A DNA stretch of 52,148 nt from an uncultured Bacteroides sp. (GCA_944319875.1 CALUFR010000039.1:1-52148); one strand, 5' to 3'; positions 40,751 through 50,230 are shown, numbered from the stretch's first letter. Translations and numbers: made by a program. The notes: generated by a model not told the origin, from the letters alone.

Positions 40751-41707
40751 TCATTTATTCAGTTTGGCCCGCAGCTTCTCCAGCATATCCACCGTCATGG
40801 AGTCAAGGTCATACTGAGGTTTCCAGCCCCATTCTTCACGGGCGCAGCTGTCGTCCATGCAATCAGGCCAACTGTCGGCAATGCTTTGTTTCAAGGGATC
40901 TACCTCATAGACCATCTCGAAATCGGGTACATACTTCTTGATAGCCGCATAAATGGTTTCGGGAGCAAAACTCATGGAAGCGATGTTAAAGGCATTGCGG
41001 TGCTTCAACCCGGCAGGATCGGCTTCCATCAGGGTGATGGCAGCATTCAATGCGTCCGGCATATACATCATGTCCATCAATGTGCCTTCCTTCAGAGGAC
41101 AGACAAACTTCTCACCCCTGACCGCCGCGTAGTAGATGTCTACGGCATAATCAGTGGTTCCACCTCCCGGAGGAGTTACGTTCGAAATGATACCGGGGAA
41201 ACGTACAGCACGCGTATCGACCCCGTATTTGGTATGATAATAATCGCTTAACAATTCTGTGGTGACCTTACTGACACCGTACATTGTACGCGGACGCTGA
41301 ATGGTGTCTTGCGGTGTCATGACATGGGGCGTGTTCTCCCCGAAGGAGCCAATAGAACTCGGCGTAAACACGGCACACCCATGCATACGGGCCACTTCCA
41401 GCACATTCCACAAACCGTCTATACCGATTTTCCAGGCTAAACGGGGTTTACTTTCAGCCACAACGGAAAGCAATGCGGCCAGGTTGTAGATTGTATCAAT
41501 ATTATATGTCTTGACAGCTGTCTCAATGGCATCGAAATCCGTCACATCCGCCAATACGGAAGGGCCTGTTTCCTTCAATTCCCCCTTGGGCTCGGCACCC
41601 TTAATATATCCCGCAACGACATGTTCGTTTCCATAACGCTTCCGCAACTCCATCGTAAGTTCCGATCCTATCTGACCGGTAGCTCCTATTACCAAAATAT
41701 TTTTCAT
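40751..41707 (-). CDS. L-threonine 3-dehydrogenase, SDR/epimerase type
   Basis: A 318-residue NAD-dependent short-chain dehydrogenase of the extended epimerase group. Together with kbl, divergent 160 bases away, it forms the pathway threonine to 2-amino-3-ketobutyrate to glycine and acetyl-CoA, which identifies it as the SDR-type threonine dehydrogenase known from Cytophaga and trypanosomes. The NAD motif is GATGQIG (8-14), and the catalytic Tyr-Lys pair is in YGVSKVTTELL. ATG 41707 (MKNILVIGATG) follows a TATCTTTG promoter. The upstream frame to 41776 is not conserved. Confidence 0.88.
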   Translation of the reverse strand: MKNILVIGATGQIGSELTMELRKRYGNEHVVAGYIKGAEPKGELKETGPSVLADVTDFDAIETAVKTYNIDTIYNLAALLSVVAESKPRLAWKIGIDGLWNVLEVARMHGCAVFTPSSIGSFGENTPHVMTPQDTIQRPRTMYGVSKVTTELLSDYYHTKYGVDTRAVRFPGIISNVTPPGGGTTDYAVDIYYAAVRGEKFVCPLKEGTLMDMMYMPDALNAAITLMEADPAGLKHRNAFNIASMSFAPETIYAAIKKYVPDFEMVYEVDPLKQSIADSWPDCMDDSCAREEWGWKPQYDLDSMTVDMLEKLRAKLNK

Positions 41708-41752
41708 TCCGAACAAACTAATATTTATAGAATTTCTTTTCTTAAAAGCACG

Positions 41753-41760
41753 CAAAGATA
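41753..41760 (-). promoter_or_regulatory. -7 box of the threonine dehydrogenase gene
   Basis: TATCTTTG on the minus strand, an exact TAnnTTTG match, giving a leader of about 40 bases. The plus-strand kbl promoter in the same gap is less clear (TTCTTTG at about 41821). Confidence 0.55.
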
Positions 41761-41868
41761 ACGACTTTTTTTTCAAAATTCTATCATTCCGATATTGTTT
41801 ATTTCGAGAAAAATGATGTTCTTTGCATGAAGTGTAACTATTTACAAAAATCTTAAAACTACAACGTT

Positions 41869-43056
41869 ATGTATGGTAAAATGAAAGAGTTTCTCAGCCA
41901 GACACTTGCCGAGATAAAAGAAGCCGGTCTCTATAAGGAAGAACGCCTGATAGAAAGCGCACAGCAGGCCGCTATTACAGTAAAAGGACAGGAAGTACTG
42001 AACTTCTGCGCCAATAATTACCTGGGGCTGTCCAACCATCCCCGCCTGATCGAAGCTGCCCAGAAAATGATGGACCGCCGCGGATATGGCATGTCGTCCG
42101 TCCGTTTCATCTGTGGAACCCAAGACATCCACAAAGAACTCGAGGCTGCCATTTCCGATTATTTCCACACGGAGGACACCATTCTATATGCAGCCTGCTT
42201 CGACGCCAACGGCGGCGTATTCGAACCTTTGTTCACGGAAGAAGACGCCATCATCTCCGACGCGCTGAACCACGCCTCCATCATCGACGGCGTACGTCTC
42301 TGTAAGGCAAAACGTTACCGTTACGCCAACGCCGACATGGCAGACCTGGAGCGCTGCCTGCAAGAAGCGCAAGCACAACGCTTCCGCATCATTGTGACAG
42401 ACGGCGTATTCTCCATGGATGGAAACGTAGCTCCCATGGACAAGATATGCGATCTGGCAGAAAAATACGACGCCCTGGTTATGGTGGACGAATCACACTC
42501 GGCAGGCGTAGTAGGCCCCACCGGACATGGAGTCAGCGAACTGTATAACACGTATGGACGCATAGACATCTATACCGGCACGCTGGGCAAAGCCTTTGGC
42601 GGAGCCATGGGAGGATTTACAACCGGACGCAAGGAAATCATCGACTTGTTGCGCCAACGCAGCCGCCCCTACCTTTTCTCCAATTCCGTTGCCCCGGCAG
42701 TCATCGGCGCCGGCATCGAAGTATTCAAGATGCTGAAGGAAAGCAACGCGCTGCATGACAAACTGGTAGAAAACGTAAACTACTTCCGCGACAAGATGAC
42801 TGCCGCCGGTTTTGACATTAAACCGACCCAAAGCGCCATCTGCGCCGTCATGCTCTATGACGCCAAGTTATCCCAGGTATATGCCGCCCGCATGCAGGAG
42901 GAAGGCATCTATGTGACCGGCTTTTACTATCCCGTCGTGCCGAAAGGCCAGGCACGCATCCGCGTACAGATTTCCGCCGGACACGAGAAAGCACATCTGG
43001 ACAAATGTATAGCTGCCTTTATCAAGGTCGGCAAGGAACTGGGCGTATTGAAATAA
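41869..43056 (+). CDS. kbl: glycine C-acetyltransferase (2-amino-3-ketobutyrate CoA ligase)
   Basis: A 395-residue PLP enzyme of the alpha-oxoamine synthase family. It cleaves 2-amino-3-ketobutyrate with CoA into glycine and acetyl-CoA. The PLP lysine is K241 in YTGTLGKAFGGAMGGF; VDESHSAGVVGPTGHG and LNFCANNYLGLSNHP are typical. The length matches E. coli Kbl. The pairing with the divergent TDH gene supports the assignment over serine palmitoyltransferase-type relatives. It ends at a bidirectional terminator shared with ferritin. Confidence 0.94.
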   Translation: MYGKMKEFLSQTLAEIKEAGLYKEERLIESAQQAAITVKGQEVLNFCANNYLGLSNHPRLIEAAQKMMDRRGYGMSSVRFICGTQDIHKELEAAISDYFHTEDTILYAACFDANGGVFEPLFTEEDAIISDALNHASIIDGVRLCKAKRYRYANADMADLERCLQEAQAQRFRIIVTDGVFSMDGNVAPMDKICDLAEKYDALVMVDESHSAGVVGPTGHGVSELYNTYGRIDIYTGTLGKAFGGAMGGFTTGRKEIIDLLRQRSRPYLFSNSVAPAVIGAGIEVFKMLKESNALHDKLVENVNYFRDKMTAAGFDIKPTQSAICAVMLYDAKLSQVYAARMQEEGIYVTGFYYPVVPKGQARIRVQISAGHEKAHLDKCIAAFIKVGKELGVLK

Positions 43057-43069
43057 TACTCACACAAAA

Positions 43070-43110
43070 AATCAGCCCGAAGCCTGACATCTGTCATCTT
43101 CGGGCTGATT
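43070..43110. terminator. bidirectional terminator between kbl and ferritin
   Basis: A perfect 13-bp stem AATCAGCCCGAAG/CTTCGGGCTGATT (43070-43082 with 43098-43110), flanked by A-rich and T-rich runs on opposite sides. It ends both convergent genes. Confidence 0.9.
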
Positions 43111-43134
43111 TATTTTTATTTGGCTACAGCTTCT

Positions 43135-43617
43135 TTATTGACGCTCACCCAGTTTAGAATCTACAAAATACAGATTTGAATTTCCGGCTCTTTTGATCAT
43201 TTCCACGATACTTGACGCGGTAGCCTCTTCTTCTACCTGCTCACGCACAAATCCCCACAGGAAATCCTGAGTAGCCTTGTCTTTCTCAGCGGCAGCTACA
43301 TCTACCAGATTATCAATCATTTTCGAAACACGGCACTCATGTTTATAAACCTGCTCAAACACGTCAAGCGGTGTACCAAAGTCATTGGGTACCACATCAA
43401 TTTTATCCACCTTTGCGGTTCCACCGCGCTTGATGATGTAAGAAGCCATCTCAAAAGCATGTTCATGTTCCTCGAAAGACTGTTTCTTCAACCAATTGGC
43501 CATGCCGTTGTAACCCTCCTTCTCCATGAAGAAAGACATTGCCAAATACAGATTAGCAGACCACATCTCAGCGGTAATCTGCTCATTGATAGCGTTTTGT
43601 AACTTCTCTGAAATCAT
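43135..43617 (-). CDS. ftnA: bacterial non-haem ferritin
   Basis: A 160-residue ferritin of the FtnA type. It oxidises Fe2+ and stores it as a mineral within a 24-subunit shell, protecting against oxidative stress. The ferroxidase ligands are Glu17 (QITAEMWSANLYLA), Glu50 and His53 (FEEHEHAFEMA) and a Glu in EKDKATQDFLWGFVREQVEEE. The C-terminus NSNLYFVDSKLGER is typical of FtnA. A -7 box TACATTTG is 31 bases upstream of the ATG. No Fur box was recognised. Confidence 0.95.
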   Translation of the reverse strand: MISEKLQNAINEQITAEMWSANLYLAMSFFMEKEGYNGMANWLKKQSFEEHEHAFEMASYIIKRGGTAKVDKIDVVPNDFGTPLDVFEQVYKHECRVSKMIDNLVDVAAAEKDKATQDFLWGFVREQVEEEATASSIVEMIKRAGNSNLYFVDSKLGERQ

Positions 43618-43648
43618 ATTCGTATATTATTTAAAGTTGTAAACATTA

Positions 43649-43656
43649 CAAATGTA
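43649..43656 (-). promoter_or_regulatory. ferritin -7 promoter box
   Basis: TACATTTG on the minus strand, an exact TAnnTTTG match; the -33 region is poor. Confidence 0.45.
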
Positions 43657-43738
43657 ACAAGTTATCTTCTACCTTGTTCTCAACATAACATTTTTTAAAC
43701 AAAATCTATTAATAGACAGCCGTTGTTTTGAATAAGCC

Positions 43739-44899
43739 TTATACAAACTCGTCCGAAAGATAGCCTTGAGGCAATGCACGGCAATTGTATTGCGACGCCA
43801 TTATCTCACCATAAGCCCCCGCTGAACGCAAAGCCAGGAAGTCACCGCGCTTCACTCGGTTCAGATCAATTGCCTTGCCAAAGACATCCGAAGATTCACA
43901 AACCGGACCTACCACATCATACGTCTCCAAAGGCTCTTCCGAAGATATGTTCTCTATCTTGTGATAAGCCTGATACAGAGCCGGACGTATCAGATCGGTC
44001 ATACCGGCATCCAGAATGGCGAATTTCTTATTCGTGCCTTGCTTGACATAAAGAACGCGGGAAATAAGCGAGCCGCATTGTCCGACCACAGAACGCCCCA
44101 ACTCAAAGTGAAGCTTCTGGTAAGCACGGAGCTTCAAATGAGTGGCATAAGTCTTGAAGTAGGAGGCAAAATCGGGCACAGACTGACGGTTGGGATGATG
44201 ATAATCTATCCCGAGCCCGCCGCCGACATTGATATGCTCGATGCGGATACCGCGGGCATCCAGCTTTTCCTGCAATTCATTGATACGATTGCACAAAGCC
44301 ACAAAATCACCCATATCCAGGATTTGCGAACCGATGTGGAAATGCAATCCTAAAAACTTGACATGCTGCATGCCCGCAGCAATGTCTATCACACGCCCCA
44401 TATCCTCCATACTGATGCCGAACTTGTTTTCGGCAAGACCGGTCGTTATGTTGGCATGGGTATGGGCACCGACATCCGGATTGATGCGGAAAGCGACATT
44501 GGCCACCTTCCCTTTGGCAGCAGCCAGCTCGTTGATGACTTCCAGCTCCGGAACGGACTCCACATTGAAGCAAAAGATATTGTAGTCCAGTCCTACATTG
44601 ATTTCCCAATCAGCCTTACCGACACCGGCGAATACAATTTTCCCCGCGGGAAAACCAGCCTTGACAGCAGCCAAAATCTCTCCACCGCTCACGCAATCGG
44701 CTCCCAGCCCGCTTTCACGAATGATGGTCAGCACTTTCGGATTGGCATTTGCCTTCACGGCATAATGCACTACAAAATTCTCGTAACGTGCAACTTCCGC
44801 ACGAATGCAATCCAGCGTATTGCGCAACACCTCCGTATCATAGTAATAAAAAGGCGTGCGCAATGAGCTGAATTTATCTATAGGAAAACGTCCTTTCAT
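43739..44899 (-). CDS. lysA: diaminopimelate decarboxylase
   Basis: A 386-residue PLP enzyme that decarboxylates meso-diaminopimelate to lysine, the last step of lysine synthesis. The PLP lysine is K49 in VVHYAVKANANP. HFHIGSQI, GGGLGIDY and the substrate-binding GPVCESSDVFGK are LysA hallmarks, and the last of these separates it from ornithine and arginine decarboxylases. The start at MKGRFPIDKFSSLRTPFYYYD is typical. It is the last gene of the his-lys string, 20 bases after lysC. Confidence 0.95.
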   Translation of the reverse strand: MKGRFPIDKFSSLRTPFYYYDTEVLRNTLDCIRAEVARYENFVVHYAVKANANPKVLTIIRESGLGADCVSGGEILAAVKAGFPAGKIVFAGVGKADWEINVGLDYNIFCFNVESVPELEVINELAAAKGKVANVAFRINPDVGAHTHANITTGLAENKFGISMEDMGRVIDIAAGMQHVKFLGLHFHIGSQILDMGDFVALCNRINELQEKLDARGIRIEHINVGGGLGIDYHHPNRQSVPDFASYFKTYATHLKLRAYQKLHFELGRSVVGQCGSLISRVLYVKQGTNKKFAILDAGMTDLIRPALYQAYHKIENISSEEPLETYDVVGPVCESSDVFGKAIDLNRVKRGDFLALRSAGAYGEIMASQYNCRALPQGYLSDEFV

Positions 44900-44919
44900 A
44901 GATACCGCGCCACTTTCTT

Positions 44920-46239
44920 TTAGTTTTCACCAAACAAAACAGCGCTCAAGGACTGCAATGCGCGTTTCTTATCTTCTTCGCGTATCAGGAAGGAGATATT
45001 ATAATTACTTCCACCGAAAGAAATCATACGCACGGGAATGTCGCGCATGGCATCCAGTGCCTTGGCTTCAAACCCTACGTTCTCCCACTCCAGATCACCC
45101 ACCACACAGATGATACACATGTTGCGGTCTACCGTCACCGTACCATATTTCTTCAGGTCGTCCAGAATTTCATTCAGATGCTTCACGTTGTCGATGGAAA
45201 CAGAGACACCTACTTCGGACGTGCAGATCATGTCGATGGAAGTCTGGTAGCTTTCAAAGATTTCAAACACTTTACGCAAGAAACCGTATGCCAGCAACAT
45301 GCGGCTCGACTTGATCTTGATGGCCGTAATATTATCTTTGGCGGCCACTGCCTTGATTTTCCCTTTCTCAGTATCGTTCGAAATCAGCGTACCCGGAGCC
45401 GTGGGATCCATCGTATTCAACAACCGGACCGGAATATTGGCATATTTGGCCGGCTGGATGCACGTCGGGTGCAAAATCTTGGCACCGAAATAGGCCAGCT
45501 CGGCAGCTTCCTCAAATTGCAACTGACGCACGGGAGAAGTATTGTCCACCACACGAGGGTCATTATTGTGCATGCCGTCAATATCCGTCCAGATCTGAAT
45601 TTCATCCGCATGGATAGCAGCACCCACCAATGAGGCGGTATAATCACTGCCGCCACGCTGCAAGTTGTCTATCTCGCCATAGGCATTGCGACAGATGAAC
45701 CCCTGCGTTATGTAAATGTCCGCATCGGGATGCAGTTCAAGCTGAGCCTGTAGCTTTTCACGGATGTAGACAGGATCGGGTTCCGCATTCTTGTCCGTGC
45801 GCATGTATTCCAAAGCGGGTAGCAACACCGAATTTACACCGCATTCCTGCAAATAATAGTTCATCATGCCCGTTGAAATCAGCTCGCCTTGCGCCAACAC
45901 GACCTTTTCTTCAAACAAAGTAAACAAGTCTTTCGTATAAGAGCGGATATAGTCGAAATGAGATTTCACCAGTTCCAGGCATTTCTGTTTATATTCATCC
46001 GTGGAATAGAGTTCATCAATATGACGACGGTATTTGCTTTCCAGCTGATTGATAATTTCGTTGGCTCCTTCCGGATTTTTCTTGTACAGATAGTCCGAAA
46101 TCTCGACCAATGTATTTGTCGTGCCTGACATGGCCGACAATACGACAATCTTACGCTCCCCATCGGTAATCAATTTGGCCACTTCCTTCATGCGTTGAGC
46201 CGAACCTACCGAAGTACCTCCGAACTTTAATACTTTCAT
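44920..46239 (-). CDS. lysC: aspartate kinase (monofunctional)
   Basis: A 439-residue aspartokinase that phosphorylates aspartate, the first step toward lysine, threonine and methionine. The start MKVLKFGGTSVGSAQRM is diagnostic, and VVLSAMSGTTNTLVEIS and QGFICRNAYGEIDNLQRGGSDYTASLVG form the active site. The C-terminal 150 residues hold two ACT-type regulatory domains, so feedback by lysine is expected. It is not fused to homoserine dehydrogenase. It lies between ftsE and lysA. No lysine riboswitch was seen in the 45-base gap upstream. Confidence 0.95.
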   Translation of the reverse strand: MKVLKFGGTSVGSAQRMKEVAKLITDGERKIVVLSAMSGTTNTLVEISDYLYKKNPEGANEIINQLESKYRRHIDELYSTDEYKQKCLELVKSHFDYIRSYTKDLFTLFEEKVVLAQGELISTGMMNYYLQECGVNSVLLPALEYMRTDKNAEPDPVYIREKLQAQLELHPDADIYITQGFICRNAYGEIDNLQRGGSDYTASLVGAAIHADEIQIWTDIDGMHNNDPRVVDNTSPVRQLQFEEAAELAYFGAKILHPTCIQPAKYANIPVRLLNTMDPTAPGTLISNDTEKGKIKAVAAKDNITAIKIKSSRMLLAYGFLRKVFEIFESYQTSIDMICTSEVGVSVSIDNVKHLNEILDDLKKYGTVTVDRNMCIICVVGDLEWENVGFEAKALDAMRDIPVRMISFGGSNYNISFLIREEDKKRALQSLSAVLFGEN

Positions 46240-46284
46240 TTTTCCTTTTTTGTTAAGTTGTTAAACCTATTATATTATTTTCTT

Positions 46285-46962
46285 TTATTCTTCCGTCACT
46301 TCACACAGCCGATGTCCTTCACAGCGATACACCCTGCCCGGAAATTCATTGAGCAGCTGCAAGTTGTGGGTAGTCATCACCACCAGCGCTCCTTTCTCAC
46401 TAATCTGATGGAGCAGCGTGACGATGGCTCTTCCCGTCTCCACGTCCAGGTTACCGGTCGGTTCGTCCGCCAAGATGATGCGGGGAGAATTCAGCATGGC
46501 GCGCGCAATGACAATTCGCTGCTGCTCTCCTCCCGATAATTCATTGGGCAGCTTATATCCCTTATTGTTCATCCCCACCAAGTGCAGCACTTCCTCGATG
46601 CGGTCTTTCCGCTCGCCACGGTGTTTCCATCCCGTAGCACGGAGCACGAAATCCAGATTATCATACACCGAACGGTCCGTCAGCAACTGAAAGTCCTGAA
46701 AAACGATGCCCAATTTTCTGCGGAGCTGCGGGATATGCTTGCGCTTGATGCGCTTCATGTCATACTCCAGCACTTTCGCACGCCCGGCCGCAACTTCCAG
46801 TTCGCCATAGAAAGTTTTCAGCAGAGAAGTCTTTCCCGAGCCGACCTTCCCTATCAGATAAACAAACTCTCCCGAACAGAGCTCCAGGTTGACTTCTTCC
46901 AACACGCACAGCTCCTGCTGGTGTATCTCGACGTCCTTATATCTTATCAGCAGCTCACTCAT
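46285..46962 (-). CDS. ftsE: cell division ATP-binding protein FtsE
   Basis: A 225-residue ABC ATPase of the FtsE group, which works with the membrane protein FtsX to activate peptidoglycan hydrolases at the septum. Motifs are Walker A GKVGSGKT (38-45), Q-loop VFQDFQLLTDRS, signature LSGGEQQR, Walker B IILADEPTGNLD and switch His TTHNLQLL. ftsX is not adjacent. The start MSELLIRYKD is chosen; the ATG at 46992 overlaps hisIE. Its place within histidine and lysine genes is unusual, and the start lies four bases past the hisIE stop. Confidence 0.9.
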   Translation of the reverse strand: MSELLIRYKDVEIHQQELCVLEEVNLELCSGEFVYLIGKVGSGKTSLLKTFYGELEVAAGRAKVLEYDMKRIKRKHIPQLRRKLGIVFQDFQLLTDRSVYDNLDFVLRATGWKHRGERKDRIEEVLHLVGMNNKGYKLPNELSGGEQQRIVIARAMLNSPRIILADEPTGNLDVETGRAIVTLLHQISEKGALVVMTTHNLQLLNEFPGRVYRCEGHRLCEVTEE

Positions 46963-46966
46963 TTTT

Positions 46967-47578
46967 TCAATGTTTCTTCCAGCCTGCGCCATGACGTTCC
47001 TTTAACTCGCGCGCGATGTCTTCAATGCTGTAACCTTTTGAGGTCAGCAAGACAATGAGATGATACAACAGATCGGCACTTTCATAAATCAAGCGTTCAT
47101 CCGTACCGTTGCAGGCTTCAATGACGGTTTCTACCGCTTCTTCACCTACCTTCTGCGCCATCTTGTTTACGCCTGAGCGAAACAAACTGGTTGTATAAGA
47201 GCCTTCCGGCATCTCACGATGACGCACGTTAATAAACTCCTGCAGCTCCTTCAGGAACATCACCGGCTGTTCATTCTTTTCTCCCCAACAGGTATCTGCA
47301 CCCGTGTGGCACACCGGCCCGACAGGATGTACCTGAATAAGCAATGTATCCCGGTCGCAATCCTCCTTGACCGACACCACATGCAGGAAGTTTCCACTTT
47401 CCTCCCCCTTGGTCCACAGGCGGTTGCGCGTACGGCTGAAGAATGTGACCTTGCCCGTTTCCAGCGTCCTGTCATACGCCTCACGGTTCATGAAACCCAG
47501 CATCAGCACCTTAGCCGTGTCTGCATCTTGTATGATAGCCGGAACAAGCCCATCCATCTTATCAAAATCTATGTCCAT
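46967..47578 (-). CDS. hisIE: bifunctional phosphoribosyl-AMP cyclohydrolase / phosphoribosyl-ATP pyrophosphatase
   Basis: A 203-residue fusion enzyme that performs steps two and three of histidine synthesis. The N-terminal HisI half has TFFSRTRNRLWTKGEESGN and DCDRDTLLIQV...CHTG, where Asp and Cys bind zinc. The C-terminal HisE half has NKMAQKVGEEAVETVIEA and ADLLYHLIVLL. Two more ATG codons lie just upstream (47584 and 47587), so the start could be up to three residues longer. It follows hisF by 33 bases. Confidence 0.95.
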   Translation of the reverse strand: MDIDFDKMDGLVPAIIQDADTAKVLMLGFMNREAYDRTLETGKVTFFSRTRNRLWTKGEESGNFLHVVSVKEDCDRDTLLIQVHPVGPVCHTGADTCWGEKNEQPVMFLKELQEFINVRHREMPEGSYTTSLFRSGVNKMAQKVGEEAVETVIEACNGTDERLIYESADLLYHLIVLLTSKGYSIEDIARELKERHGAGWKKH

Positions 47579-47611
47579 CTTCATCATTTATGAAATATAT
47601 TCTACCTTCAT

Positions 47612-48367
47612 TTATAATCTTACGGGCACACCCTGGCCGCAAAGATACGATTTTAAATCGGGAATATTGATTTCACCGAAGTGAAAAACGCTGGCAGCCA
47701 ACGCGGCATCCGCTTTTCCCAGTAGAAAAGCGTCGCGAAAGTGCTCTTTTTCCCCCGCCCCGCCCGAAGCGATGACAGGAATGGAGAGGCGGCCGGAAAG
47801 GACAGACAGCGCCTCGTTGGCATACCCCGTCTTGACGCCGTCGTGATCCATACTGGTAAACAAGACCTCACCCGCCCCGCGCTCTTGAGCCTCCTTTGTC
47901 CATGCAAACAGCTCTTTTTCCGTCTCCACCCGTCCACCGTTCAGATAGCAGCGCCATCCATCCGCGGTTTGCTTGGCATCCACCGCCAAGACACAGACTT
48001 GGGAGCCGAAATGTCCGGCTATTTCGTCTATCAGCTCCGGACGGCGTATCGCGGCAGAGTTGACGGACACCTTGTCCGCTCCCGCCTCCAGCAGGCGGGC
48101 CACGTCGCTCAGCTCGTGAATGCCTCCACCCACCGTGAACGGAATGCTGATGTTCTCCGCAATGCGACGCACCAACTCCGTGAAGGTCTTCCGGCCTTCA
48201 AAACTGGCTGTAATGTCAAGAAACACCAGTTCATCGGCCCCCTGTGCGCTATAGACACGGGCCAGCTCCACCGGATCGCCCGCATGACGCAGGTTTACAA
48301 AATGAGTTCCTTTCACCGTCTGCCCGTCCTTAATGTCGAGGCAGGGAATAATTCTTTTGGCTAACAC
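47612..48367 (-). CDS. hisF: imidazole glycerol phosphate synthase subunit HisF
   Basis: A 251-residue TIM barrel. With HisH it turns PRFAR and ammonia into imidazole glycerol phosphate and AICAR. The catalytic Asp residues are in [14 protein letters not shown] and [12 protein letters not shown]. The phosphate-binding loops are FTVGGGIH and [12 protein letters not shown]. The length is typical. It is 32 bases after hisA, in the conserved hisH-hisA-hisF-hisIE order. Confidence 0.97.
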   Translation of the reverse strand: MLAKRIIPCLDIKDGQTVKGTHFVNLRHAGDPVELARVYSAQGADELVFLDITASFEGRKTFTELVRRIAENISIPFTVGGGIHELSDVARLLEAGADKVSVNSAAIRRPELIDEIAGHFGSQVCVLAVDAKQTADGWRCYLNGGRVETEKELFAWTKEAQERGAGEVLFTSMDHDGVKTGYANEALSVLSGRLSIPVIASGGAGEKEHFRDAFLLGKADAALAASVFHFGEINIPDLKSYLCGQGVPVRL

Positions 48368-48400
48368 AACTTCGATTCGTTATCGGTTAATCAATTTCGT

Positions 48401-49120
48401 TTAAAGCAAAGGCGACAAATCATCCAGCGTGATGCGCCCCTCATACAAAGCCTTTCCGAAGACAACCGCCGGCACGCCATTCTCCTCCAGGCGATAAATA
48501 TCATCCACAGAACTCACCCCGCCACTTGCTATCAGATACAGGTCCGGGGCATGCTCCAACAGCTCTTTATACAGCCCCAAAGAAGGCCCTTGCAGCATTC
48601 CGTCGCGGCTGATGTCCGTGCAAATCACCTTAGAGACGCCCTGCCTGCGATAATTGTCCAGAAAAGAAAATAACTCCACCGCGCTTTCCTCCTTCCATCC
48701 TCCCACCGCAACGCGGCGATCCTTGACGTCAGCCCCCAGGATAATCCTTTCCGGCCCGTATTTTTCTATCCAACGGATGAAGAGCTCAGGATTTCTGACA
48801 GCGATACTTCCGCCCGTCACCATCTGCGCCCCACTTTCAAACGCGATCCGTAGATCCTCGTCACTTTTCACGCCTCCGCCAAAGTCAACGACAAGCGAAG
48901 TACCGGTAGCGATTTTCTCCAAAACTCTATAATTTACAATGTGAGCCGAAGCCGCTCCATCCAGGTCAACCAGATGCAGACGCCTGATGCCGCCCGCTTC
49001 CAGCATTTTGGCCACCTCGAGCGGGTTTTCGTTGTACACCTTCCGGCTTTCATAGTCGCCTTGTGACAAGCGTACACACTTGCCCCCGATGATATCAATG
49101 GCAGGAATCAGTTCTATCAT
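48401..49120 (-). CDS. hisA: phosphoribosylformimino-5-aminoimidazole carboxamide ribotide isomerase
   Basis: A 239-residue TIM barrel that opens the ribose ring of ProFAR to PRFAR, step four of histidine synthesis. The catalytic Asp residues are in [19 protein letters not shown] and [19 protein letters not shown]. The phosphate-binding loops are VDFGGGVKS and [11 protein letters not shown]. Its ATG overlaps the hisH stop by four bases (ATGA), indicating coupled translation. Confidence 0.97.
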   Translation of the reverse strand: MIELIPAIDIIGGKCVRLSQGDYESRKVYNENPLEVAKMLEAGGIRRLHLVDLDGAASAHIVNYRVLEKIATGTSLVVDFGGGVKSDEDLRIAFESGAQMVTGGSIAVRNPELFIRWIEKYGPERIILGADVKDRRVAVGGWKEESAVELFSFLDNYRRQGVSKVICTDISRDGMLQGPSLGLYKELLEHAPDLYLIASGGVSSVDDIYRLEENGVPAVVFGKALYEGRITLDDLSPLL

Positions 49121-49707
49121 AACTCCAAGAAATTTTTCAATATACGTTCACCCACCGCTCCACTCTTTTCAGGATGGAACTGCGTGGCATAAAAATTGTC
49201 TTTATGCAAAGCCGCGCTGAAGGGCAATATATAATCGGTCACCGCCGCCGTACACTCATTCAAGGGCACATAGAAACTGTGGACAAAATACACGAACTCT
49301 TCTTTGGTAAAGCCACGAAACAACGGGCTGCAGGTCTGAGACAGCGTATTCCATCCCATGTGAGGGACCTTTTCAGTCTGTTTTTCCGGATGAAAACGCT
49401 TCACGTCCACATCGAAAATGCCCAAACAGTCCACATCCCCTTCTTCTGAATGGCGGCACATCAACTGCATACCCAGGCAAATACCCAGCAAAGGCTTCTC
49501 CAGACTCTTGACGACTCCATCCAATCCGGTTTTGCGCAAATAATCCATCGTCGTGGCAGCCTCTCCCACCCCGGGGAATATCACCTTGTCAGCCGCACGA
49601 AGCACAGACGCTTCGGCCGTAATGTCAGCCTCAACCCCCAAACGCCGCAACGCACAGTCCACCGAGCGTATATTTCCCGCATTATATTTCACGATTGCAA
49701 CTCTCAT
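49117..49707 (-). CDS. hisH: imidazole glycerol phosphate synthase subunit HisH
   Basis: A 196-residue class I glutamine amidotransferase that supplies ammonia to HisF. The triad is Cys77 (GICLGMQLM), His in [10 protein letters not shown] and the Glu two residues on. IFPGVGEA forms the oxyanion loop. ATG 49707 ([12 protein letters not shown]) is chosen over an ATG at 49749. It heads the string hisH-hisA-hisF-hisIE-ftsE-lysC-lysA; hisG, hisD, hisC and hisB are elsewhere. No histidine leader peptide with a His run is seen upstream. Confidence 0.95.
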   Translation of the reverse strand: MRVAIVKYNAGNIRSVDCALRRLGVEADITAEASVLRAADKVIFPGVGEAATTMDYLRKTGLDGVVKSLEKPLLGICLGMQLMCRHSEEGDVDCLGIFDVDVKRFHPEKQTEKVPHMGWNTLSQTCSPLFRGFTKEEFVYFVHSFYVPLNECTAAVTDYILPFSAALHKDNFYATQFHPEKSGAVGERILKNFLEL

Positions 49708-49773
49708 CACTTCTTCTATGTTTCCAGGCAAGTATCGCCCCGCCTGCATTACAATATTCTTGCTTTAAGTTCG

Positions 49774-49781
49774 CAAAAATA
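49774..49781 (-). promoter_or_regulatory. hisH -7 promoter box
   Basis: TATTTTTG on the minus strand fits TAnnTTTG, 66 bases before the chosen ATG. The -33 match is weak. Confidence 0.45.
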
Positions 49782-50009
49782 ACGATTTATTGCCAAAGAA
49801 CGAATTTTTCGAGCACAAAGTTTCAAAGTAAGCACAAACAGTTTCGTTTTCCACACTCCAAGCAGTCAGCACAATCAACCGGCAGCCACTTTAACCACAT
49901 ATTAAACGATTGTTAAATACAGAAAAACGTCCCAAGCCCAATCCATTCAATATGAGCAACTAAAACAAAAAACACATCTCATGCACTCAAAAAAGTTCAG
50001 AATATTATT
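49782..50009. other. AT-rich gap between the his promoter and the tRNA promoter
   Basis: About 230 bases with no gene. Several short A-runs and scattered TTAAA words are present, but I see no ORF, hairpin terminator or repeat. It may hold upstream activating sequence for the divergent his and tRNA promoters. Confidence 0.5.
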
Positions 50010-50037
50010 GCAAGTATAAAAAAAACACCTACCTTTG
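50006..50037 (+). promoter_or_regulatory. tRNA-Asp promoter
   Basis: ATTG (50007-50010), a 19-bp spacer and TACCTTTG (50030-50037) fit the Bacteroides consensus with one mismatch in the -33 box. A 5' extension of about 35 bases would be trimmed. Confidence 0.6.
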
Positions 50038-50076
50038 CAACCGCAATCGCGAGAGATAGCACAAAAACAATGAAAT

Positions 50077-50151
50077 GGTGCGGTAGTTCAGCCTGGTTAG
50101 AATACATGCCTGTCACGCATGGGGTCGCGGGTTCGAGTCCCGTCCGCACCG
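50077..50151 (+). tRNA. tRNA-Asp (anticodon GTC)
   Basis: A complete cloverleaf. The acceptor stem is GGTGCGG/CCGCACC, the anticodon stem CATGC/GCATG with loop CTGTCAC (anticodon GTC), and the T-loop region GGTTCGAGTCC. The discriminator base is G and the CCA end is not encoded, as is common in Bacteroidetes. No second copy of its 3' end is present in the window. Confidence 0.97.
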
Positions 50152-50188
50152 CTTATAAAGCATTAGTGTTCAATGTTTAATGGAAAAG

Positions 50189-50230
50189 ACACCCGATTTT
50201 ACAACCAAGAATGTAAAGTCGGGTGTTTTA
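50189..50230 (+). terminator. tRNA-Asp terminator
   Basis: The stem ACACCCGA/TCGGGTGT is extended by TTTTACA/TGTAAAG with one mismatch and followed by TTTT. It lies 37 bases after the tRNA. The following 150 bases to the GNAT stop show no feature. Confidence 0.85.

Noticed and set aside
49708-49773. Histidine attenuator leader peptide upstream of hisH
   Set aside because: No short frame with a run of His codons and no terminator/antiterminator pair were found.
50077-50151. tRNA-Asp as a proven attachment site
   Set aside because: No second copy of the tRNA 3' end and no integrase were seen in the window, so integration there stays a possibility only.
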